Shown here: positions 56,867 through 64,000 of the stretch, piece by piece
Layout: the number at the start of each line of letters is the position of its first letter
Position numbering within the stretch: position 1 is the first letter of the stretch
Origin: Pelobates cultripes
Taxonomy: Eukaryota; Chordata; Amphibia; Anura; Pelobatidae
DNA length: 64,000 nt
Assembly (NCBI GenBank): GCA_933207985.1
Contig: OW240913.1
Span: 99,235,265-99,299,264, forward strand
Direction of reading: 5' to 3'
Notes under the pieces: generated by a model
What the model saw: the letters and a program-made list of their open reading frames with translations, nothing else
The model's database searches: none
Told to the model about the DNA's origin: nothing
Program-made: the position numbers and the translations under genes

Positions 56867-57765
56867 TGTGACAAATGCTCTTTTCTCTGGACGTTTGTCA
56901 TGAATTCCTGGAGGAGTGTGGAAGCTGGCCTCCTGCAAACAGACTATGGTCCAGGTCTGAGACCCTGTTCGGGAATTACCCTGCCCAGCCACCATTAGCA
57001 GCTTTTCCTTGGTGCCCCTGGTTCGGCACTTTCCCTTCATTCGAATGGAACCGAACGCTAGCACCCTGGCAGCTGTTCGCATGAACCAAACACATGAATG
57101 GTCCTCAGCGATACTTAGCCGCAACTGCTATGGAACTAGTTTTGGTATGAGGACTTTGTGGTTCCAGGTCACCTCAGCAGTACTTACCTGCGACTGTTAT
57201 GGAACATTTTTCGGCATGAGGTGACCTTGCGGTTCCCGGACAACTTGGTCCGGGGCTTTGAACCACTTCGCAAGCCACCATAAGAGAGCTTTTTGGAGTG
57301 AATGTGCCTGAGACTAAGGGAACAAATACTACCTGACAGCCAGGCATAGCACCTTGTATTGTGGCCACAAGAGCTCCTGAAATTTGACCGGCCAAAGCAC
57401 CAAATGCCCTGGAGCTAGTTTGGGCATAGGACGACGTGCAGCCAGTCAGAACTTTGACACTGTGGCATTTCCCCTACATTGCCTGGATCTGAGCGCTATT
57501 TGGACAACTTGGGCGCTCAGATCAGGGCTATTCAGGGATGTAGGACATGTGGGGTTGTTGTATGTTTTTATTATGTTTTGGGGTACTTTTATGTTTTGTG
57601 TTGGGCTCTTTGTTCCTGGGAGATAATTAGTTTATCCGTTTTTAACTCAATTATCTCACAGGCCCAGAGATTACAGGGAGGGGCTAGCATTGTATTGTTT
57701 GGAGAACCCCTGCTGGGGTTTGTGCTTAAACCCTCCCAGCCTGTGGCTGCTCACTGTTAAAAAAA
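56867..57765 (+). mobile_element. Decayed LTR, copy 4
   Basis: Starts 'tgtgacaaatgctcttttct', like TGTGACAAAAGCAGCC at 46488, then shares 'gatcagggctattcagggat', 'ttatgttttggggtac' and 'ctcaattatctcacaggc' with copies 2 and 3. It contains a 69-bp tandem duplication (57103 and 57172). The 3' part beyond 57765 is replaced by the foldback. Confidence 0.65.
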
Positions 57766-57790
57766 AAAAAAACCCTAGTAGACCCCAACC

Positions 57791-58836
57791 CGGCTCCCAC
57801 CCCTGCGCGGCAGGTGGGGGCTCTAAATAAGAATGGGGGGGACATACTGTCCACCCCCTTGTCCCCCACCCCTCGGTGGCGGGTGGGGGCCCTAAATGAC
57901 TAATCCCCCCCCTTCCTGGGCGGCGGGTGGGGGCCCTAAATTACAAATTCTCCCCCCCTTCCAAGGTGACTAGGGGTCCCCAAGCCCCTAGTCACCCCCA
58001 CCCAAATAAAAACTATCCCCTACCTACCTCCCTCACCCTAAAAATAGTGAGGGGGGAATAAAGTAACTAACCTGTAAAGAAAAAGAAAACTTAATATTAG
58101 ATGTCTTCTTTCTTCTAAAATCTTCATTTTTCAGCCCCAAATAAAAAACCATCATACCCGTCGAACTTAAAAAAATAAAAAACCTGACCTGTGTAATTTG
58201 ACTCATAACACTCTGATTGGTTAGCTTTCAAGCCAACCAATCATAGTGTTATGAGTCATTTTACACAGACCAGAAAAGTTCTTTGGAATTTTCCCACGCT
58301 GTGTAAAATGACAAAGAGCACTCTGATTGGCTTAAACCAACCAGAGTTTTCTTAGCCTAATTGCAGGGCAGGGCAAGGCTTTATAAGCCTTACCCCACCC
58401 TGCGGAGCTCAGTCCACGCCGTGCCCTCACCGGGTGAAGATATATTAATTTTTTTAGCGTCAGGTTTTTTCTTTTTTGTTGGGTTTTTTTTTTGCGCTCG
58501 TTTTTTTTATTTTAAGTTCGACGGGTATGATGGTTTTTTTATTTGCCCTTTTTTGGGGCTGAAAATTTAAGATTTTAAAAGAAAGAAGACATCAAATGGT
58601 AAGTTTTCTCTCTCTTTACAAGTTAGTTATTTTATTCCCCCCTCACTATTTTTAGGGGATAGTTTTTATTTAGGTATGGGGGGTGACTAGGGGCTTTAGG
58701 GCCCCTGGGTGGAGGCCAGGGGGAGGACAGTAGGTCGCCCCCAGTATTGTTACTTAGGGCCCCTCACCCGCCATGCAGAAGGTCCCCCCCACATTCTCAT
58801 TTAGGGCCCCCACCCGCCGCGCAGGGGTGGGGGCCG
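57791..58836. repeat. 1,046-bp foldback (giant inverted repeat)
   Basis: The outermost arms (57791-57841 and about 58785-58836) share 'ggcccccacccctgcgcggc' with few changes. The long inner arms (57983-58193 and 58461-58695) pair over about 210 bp, with one T-rich insertion in the right arm. The centre has a further hairpin (58191-58266). The right arm begins after 'ccgggtgaagatatattaat'. No coding remnant. A related single arm is at 51690-52090. Confidence 0.88.
58191..58266. repeat. Central hairpin of the foldback
   Basis: 32-nt arms (58191-58222 and 58235-58266) with three mismatches and a 12-nt loop, including 'tgactcataacact' and its complement. A partial third copy of 'gtgtaaaatgac' follows at 58305. 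Confidence 0.85.
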
Positions 58837-59210
58837 GGGGGGAGGACAATAGTGTATTGCGAGTAGCGGTATAGCGAGTAGGGGCATCATTTACTAATAT
58901 TAAGTAATCTTTACTTAGTATTAGTAAATTTGTCTGAAAGGCCAATTCAGGTCTTTCAACCTTTTAGTAGATAGCTCTCTAATACCCTGGGAATTAGGGA
59001 GTTATCTACTTATTCATTCCTGTCATTACATTGACTGGCCAAGTAACTTACATTTTATATGAATGTATGTTACTTGATTGTTGTAAGTGTTGCAAATGCT
59101 TACAACTGAATCTTGGCTATGTTTGTATACTTTTTATTTAAAATTGTATACAGTGTAACATTCTTCATTCTTCCACTGGGTATATAAGTATATTAGTTCT
59201 TAGACAATAC
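58837..59210. other. Flank with MITE-like inverted words
   Basis: 'agtagatagctctctaatac' and 'aattagggagttatctactt' at 58967-59012 are inverted repeats shared with 24045-24105. The rest is AT-rich. Confidence 0.45.
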
Positions 59211-59372
59211 TGTGCTTCGGAACTTCGGCACTTCGACACTTCAGAACTTCGGCAACTTCGGCACTTCAGCACTTCGACACTTCGGAAATTTGGTAATTTC
59301 GGAACTTTGGGATTTCGGCAATCGTCAATTCAACAATTCGGCAATTCATCTATTCGGACATTCGGACCGAAA
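59211..59372. repeat. Minisatellite of 'acttcggc' units
   Basis: Imperfect 8-10-bp units (ACTTCGGCA, ACTTCGACA, ACTTCAGA) grade into 'attcggca' units. Open frames across it give FGTS/NFG repeats without meaning. Confidence 0.88.
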
Positions 59373-61116
59373 CGAATTGCACATGTCTATTCGGCAATAC
59401 TGACAGGAAGCATCGTGGGAACAGGGAGGAAAGCTAAGGATTGTGGAAACATTTCTCTGACCACCGGAAATGAAGCACACTTTGCTCCTTAGCTGGTCAT
59501 AGCTGGTCAGGCGAAGGAAACCTCCAGAAGAGAAATAGTCCCTACTTTGTCTTAAGTTTTAAAGAAAACTAGAGCAAACAGGAAGAAATGAAGAACATAT
59601 TCTGACAGAGGAAGAGAAGAGTAATCAATTGGGGAAAGGTAAGTTCAGCATGACAGTGCCGCTTTAAAGGGGTGAGGTCTAACGTAAATTCTTACTTTAG
59701 TAAATAACCCTGTAAACTTATTCAGTTTAATATGTTTTAGTTTTATATGTAGTGACAATACAGAAATCCAAGAATACCGGTATTTTAACGGTTAAAGGTA
59801 TAAGTATTTTCTCTAAAAACTGTTAGGTTCCATAGATGGAAATTGGTAGGCAAGTATTCTGCTAACTGTATGTAAGTATGTTGGTAGGTACTACATAAAG
59901 TATTAACAAATGACCATGTATCAAATGCAAAAGAACTTGGAGCAACATTTACAAGTAGGTTCATTCACAAAATAAAATAAATATAGTGTTGTGATGGAAG
60001 TTATGAATTCCAAATATTAAGATAATAATTAACATGTTGAGCTTTAAACCAGACAACTACATATCATTGTTGAATGAACAACCACCCATTGGCATGTTGA
60101 TCAAAAACGGGATTTGATGCATAGTGGCCCAGGCACAGGAGTGGCAATTTGCTAAAGCATCATTGCTTACAATTTCTAATTGCATTGCATTTGCTAGTGA
60201 GTGAGTTTGCATCACAATTAATTTCACCTGAATTATTTTAATGAAACAAATCATTTAAAGCAATCTGGAGGAACCAAATTAACAGATTAATGAAATTTGG
60301 TTTGTACAAACCAAATTTGTTTAGCATGCATGTCTAATTTAGTGTGATGTAGGTAGTTGGGTCTGGTAAATTTAAGAGTACATTGTGGTCAAAAGATATC
60401 TGGAAGTGAGAGTGATATTTGTCAGTATTAGGGGTCAGAAATTGGTAATAGAAGAATAAAACTCAATGAACTTCTATTTGGGTGTGGTCCATGTGCAAAA
60501 AGTTGTAGGTGTCCGTCACTTTTGAAAATGTCCCTGTCTATAATAGTTATGAATTGAGCTGTAAATGTGAGCCTCACATATTGACTCAAGTGATACTAAG
60601 TATATAGAATCTCAATTGGATTTGCTGGTAATATTCACCACTTACCAGGTTTGACAGTCTCTTTCTTAATGGTTGCAGAAGGTAAAGATTGACTGTCTGA
60701 CAAAGCTAGAATAATGTGTAAACATTGTGTAGATATTTTGTTTTCAAGAAAACGTTATGAAAGACATCCAGCTCATGCACTCATACATTTACATGCAAGG
60801 TGGATGTTACTAATCCACTGACATCACCGAGCTCCTGCCCAAGTTATTGGAGATGTAGTTGATGGAATTTGAAGACATATTCACCAATATATTAACCCTC
60901 TCGTTGCTTCATTGAGGTGATTCAGATGGCTATTCCTAATTTGTGTAGTTATCTAAATTGTTGTTTTTTGAGGTGGGGGAAGTGGAAGGTGGGTTGCATT
61001 ATTGGCTTTTTAGATATTCTATACACAGTTTTCAAAATGTGGCAACATTTTGTTCTCTTTTTTTCCTCTGGTATTTTCATTTGCTATTACAATTTTAAAA
61101 GCATATGCTTGCCTCC

Positions 61117-61120
<4 letters not shown>
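59373..61120. other. Unassigned intergenic sequence
   Basis: Begins with 'cggaccgaaacgaattgcac', a phrase I associate with frog repeats, and continues AT-rich. No exon or known element found. Confidence 0.35.
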
Positions 61121-61121
<1 letters not shown>

Positions 61122-61195
<74 letters not shown>

Positions 61196-61200
61196 CATAC
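61122..61200. repeat. (TA)n microsatellite with CA tail
   Basis: An uninterrupted TA run at about 61127-61175 is followed by (CA)n. Frames across it are artefacts. Confidence 0.95.
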
Positions 61201-61580
61201 AAAGCTGCATGTTTTATATTGTTAGAACAACATGCACAGTATATTTTCTTGAAATAAGGTTATTTATATTTCTTGTGTTTTTCTTATGTGGAATTGTTTG
61301 ACACGTAGAACAATTTGTTGATTTATAAGGGATTGAAGACAATCCAGCATACAGAGATTAACATTTTTAAACATTGACAGGCATGCATCAGTGAAGAATT
61401 TCCTAAGTACATACAGAGTATATCCGAGCAGGCAGCCATGTGGAGATGTACTCACAGAAGTGCCCTATCCATATAAAAATTTTAATCACGCATAGACAAA
61501 GTTTGTTTACTAAAAGATTTCACTCCTATAAGTGACTGCAATAAATCTTCACTACTTATATCTCACTGGCAAAGCCAAAC
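61201..61580. other. Unassigned flank of the retrovirus
   Basis: AT-rich, nothing recognised. Confidence 0.4.
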
Positions 61581-61850
61581 TGTGATGGGATTCCAGCATG
61601 GTTAAAATTTATTAGGCCAAAATCTCCATGTGGCATATGTGTATGTTGTGTCAGTTGGTTAGCTACATGTAGCTAGGATACTGTCATCAGTGTACTGAGA
61701 ATGTGCAGGAATGCAGGAACTGAAATTGCACTTATTTCCTTTGTCTTGGATGGGCCATGTGGTTTGACTAGATGTACAAGTCTATATTCTGCTCATTGAT
61801 TGGTTAAAGGTATATGTGGGTGTAGCTATTAATGGGAGGAGTTATGTGCC

Positions 61851-61857
61851 TATATAG
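61851..61857 (+). promoter_or_regulatory. TATA box of the retroviral LTR
   Basis: TATATAG, about 88 bases before AATAAA and 160 before the LTR end. Confidence 0.6.
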
Positions 61858-61938
61858 GGAGCCTGCACTATTGTTCAGGGCTCAGAACTTGCTGTATTTT
61901 TGGTGACATTAGTCCCTCTGAGTCCCGATCGGTGATCC

Positions 61939-61944
61939 AATAAA
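61939..61944 (+). terminator. Polyadenylation signal in the retroviral LTR
   Basis: AATAAA downstream of the TATA box and before a pyrimidine-rich U5, as expected for the R region. Confidence 0.65.
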
Positions 61945-62018
61945 GAATCTCTTCCTTCCTGAAGAAACCTGTGTCCATCCCTCTGTGCTTTGCTTCCGTC
62001 AGTTTCTCCGGTATCATT

Positions 62019-62036
62019 TGGTGCATTGGCCGGGAA
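62019..62036 (+). promoter_or_regulatory. Primer-binding site for tRNA-Gly
   Basis: TGGTGCATTGGCCGGGAA is complementary over all 18 bases to the 3' end of vertebrate tRNA-Gly(GCC) with CCA (from memory). Its place, two bases after the LTR end, is exactly where a retroviral primer site belongs. This is the firmest evidence for a retroviral element here. Confidence 0.85.
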
Positions 62037-63630
62037 GCTCATCGTTCAACGGTAGCTGAGAGGCAGAGGCGTGAGACGGTCTATCTTTGCCCACGTTCTC
62101 TACGGCTGCACCCCTGAACTTCTGCGTGGACCTCCCTTCGTCTCGGCGCCACTGGTCTGTTGTCCAGGAGATCATCGGCCTCTACGTAAGAAGTGCTGGG
62201 GTGTCCCCGTCGATGAGTGTGAACTCAGGTTCAGGAACGAGGAGGTAAGACAACTGCTGTTTTAGACGGCAGACCCACTAGGGGTATACCGATTGTGCGG
62301 TAGGCCCAAAAGGGGTTTAAATCTGTGTATGGAATCTGCCCCCTCTGTCGGAGGGAAGGAGCGAAGGCGCACCGCTCGATCGAACGCTCTTTAGTAAGAC
62401 CGTTTGATCTGGTTAGTCAGGCGGGGTCCTGTGTAAATAGCCCTAGCCGGACACCGGTGTCTTGTCTAGACTAGCGTTCTAGGGTGTATATTACGTTCGC
62501 TAGGTCGGAGGGACCGGGAGACTAAGCGGCGCCTGTGTAAATTCGGTTCGCTAGCTCTCAACCTATCTTGGCTAAGTGGGAAGGCGTGTAAATTTGGAAC
62601 CCACTAGACTTTTGATAGAGTAAATAGACTAGAAGGGCAATTTCCGCCCTCTAGTTCGCTATATGTGGTGCTTGGGCAGTGTGGCTAACCAAAACGGGTG
62701 TATATAGTTTTAGGTAGTCTATTCAAGGTACTGGCCAATAGTTTAGTTGGGATTATTGTAAATGTTGTTAAATATATTGTAGTTGGTGAATTGGTTAACT
62801 TGTATGTCCTACTAGAAAGTTAGAGCTCTGCTGTCTAGTGGGAGTGTAAATTGTGTGTATAACTGTAAAATAGCGCACGGTACCATAACTACTGACATGT
62901 ACCATAACCACTGACATTGTGTAAAAATTACTAACAATTGCTGTTTTATGTTATATGTATAATACCATAACTGTTACTAACTGATCTGTGACTTTAAAAC
63001 TGTATTATAATCACTTACTAACTGTACCATAACCACTGACTGTAAAGATGAGGTTACTAGAATGTGATATAGTTGGTTAGTCAAAAGTTGATTTATAGTA
63101 CAGATAATTGTAGAGATGAATTTGTTGAAATGTTATGTGATCGGTTAGTTTATATGGATTAATAGCGTGGATAGTTGTATGGTTTGAATAATGGTTACAT
63201 TGATAAGTGTATAGTCTTTGGTGGGTTTTTGATTTAATTTTGTGTGTGCGACGTCGTGATATTGTTGAGCATGTGAGGATCCTGTGTGTTTGGGCCTAGT
63301 GACTGCGCAATGTGTTGCTGGTGATAAGGAGATTGGTGTGACTGTTGAAACTGTGTGTATATTTGTACAGCTTTTTGAATCAGACGTTCTGTTGAAATAA
63401 TCTGATTCACTTGGCTGTTAGTCTTTTGTCTTGTATGTTTAAAAAAAAAAAAAAAAAAAGTAGGGAGTAGCTTGTCCTGGTGGCCGCATGGCCTCCATGT
63501 AGCAGTCTTCACTTAAATTTAGTGCAGGGTGTACATGTGGCTGTAACTAGTAGGCCGGAATTCTATGATCAGTTTCTATATATTGACTGTTGGAAACTGA
63601 TTGTTGCCTTGGTGAGTTAAACTGTGTCAT
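62037..63630 (+). other. Retroviral leader, unusually long
   Basis: Almost 1.6 kb separate the primer site from the first gag-like ATG. The first 600 bp are GC-richer with 'gtgtaaat' words repeated at about 62430, 62537 and 62588. At 62880-63045 'accataac(c/t)actgac' recurs four times. An A18 run lies at 63440-63457. A small frame (62071-62265, 64 codons) has no known domain. The leader might hold packaging signals; it may also have gained insertions. Confidence 0.5.
62244..62250 (+). promoter_or_regulatory. Strong candidate splice donor in the leader
   Basis: AG|GTAAGA with the cut after 62244, 208 bases after the primer site. The position is usual for the donor of a retroviral subgenomic mRNA. 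Function unproven. Confidence 0.5.
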
Positions 63631-64000
63631 ATGGGAAACAATGTAGCCACATGGTGGTCAGAACTAAGGACTTAATTACAACTGCTTTGGACATCCCCTC
63701 CCCCCCTGGCATCTGATTACCAACCCCCCAAACATCCTCCAGAGCCAGATTAGCCACGCCCATTTCTGGCTGGTATAATCAGTATTTGCACTCCCCTGCT
63801 CTACTGTCCCCGCCTACCCACATACCTATCTGTTCCTGTGTTTCAAACTCTTGTATTTCTGTACTACCCCTCCCCCTAATCAATGATCAATGGTATCAGA
63901 TGGTATATTGGTTTTTTAGTTACTGGATGGGCCCCTCCCAGCTTTGTCCAAAATGTCCCCTTTTACTAAACTACAAACTGAAATGTTTAATTTACCTTAG
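63631..64000 (+). pseudogene. Possible gag start, broken and cut by window end
   Basis: An ATG at 63631 is followed by GGA AAC AAT, giving MGNN, the myristoylation-type start of many retroviral Gag proteins. The frame meets TAA at 63673-63675 after 14 codons. Later sequence (63690-64000) is C-rich and proline-coding in places, as in a matrix/proline-rich region, but no frame stays open. The rest of the element lies outside the window. It could be a short upstream frame rather than gag. Confidence 0.35.

Larger units (their letters stand above)
61581..62016 (+). repeat. Endogenous retrovirus 5' LTR
   Basis: The right end is firm: 'ggtatca' stops two bases before the primer-binding site. The left end TGTGATGGGATT is my best TG candidate and could be wrong. 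Inside are a TATA box and a polyadenylation signal 82 bases apart, the usual short-R layout, so transcription should start near 61880. Confidence 0.6.

Overview
The window is a repeat-dense stretch of vertebrate intergenic DNA. I recognise no host protein-coding gene, exon, tRNA or rRNA. The combination of CR1-type LINEs with a 'gttacatagttacatag' 3' end, L1/Tx1-like LINEs, piggyBac elements flanked by TTAA, hAT and Tc1 elements, a chromodomain Gypsy element and a Penelope-like palindrome with hammerhead-ribozyme cores fits an amphibian, most likely a frog. That assignment is inference from remembered repeat families, not a database match. Every sizeable open reading frame I can interpret is either a broken transposon gene or a chance frame through a TG/CA microsatellite.

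Layout, left to right. A decayed L1-like LINE lies on the minus strand (1-2990). A nested piggyBac complex follows (4283-14385): an old element with a broken transposase, carrying ~390-bp tandem modules, a CR1 LINE inserted inside it, and a second related element inserted exactly into the TTAA of its right terminal repeat. Next come a hAT-like element full of alternating TG/CA tracts (14693-16725), a CA-rich minisatellite, two decayed LTR copies (18497-19575), a hAT-like element with a perfect 8-bp target duplication (19662-20586), and a tRNA-derived SINE fragment. A ~0.8-kb palindrome with five hammerhead cores lies at 22589-23382. The 24-33 kb part holds several MITEs, two deleted Tc1 elements, a CR1 inserted in a MITE, and a hAT MITE inserted in a Tc1. 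A Gypsy 3' end (integrase, chromodomain, LTR) and an internally deleted L1 occupy 35-39.8 kb. A TA-flanked element interrupted by a hAT element with a 1.5-kb minisatellite spans 41311-44217. A Tc1 element with a lost catalytic glutamate abuts a possible solo LTR (44900-47682). Another LTR copy abuts a 1,046-bp foldback (56867-58836). The window ends in an endogenous retrovirus with a tRNA-Gly primer site (61581 onward).

Between these, several stretches (near 17.1, 21.8, 25.2, 33.4, 54.5 and 56.4 kb) lack repeat hallmarks and have the AT-rich, motif-dense look of vertebrate conserved non-coding elements. The window may therefore be a gene desert near a developmental regulator, but this needs cross-species alignment. 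The strongest candidates for unusual biology are the hammerhead palindrome, the nested piggyBac pair with its satellite-like modules, the large foldback, and the retroviral leader.
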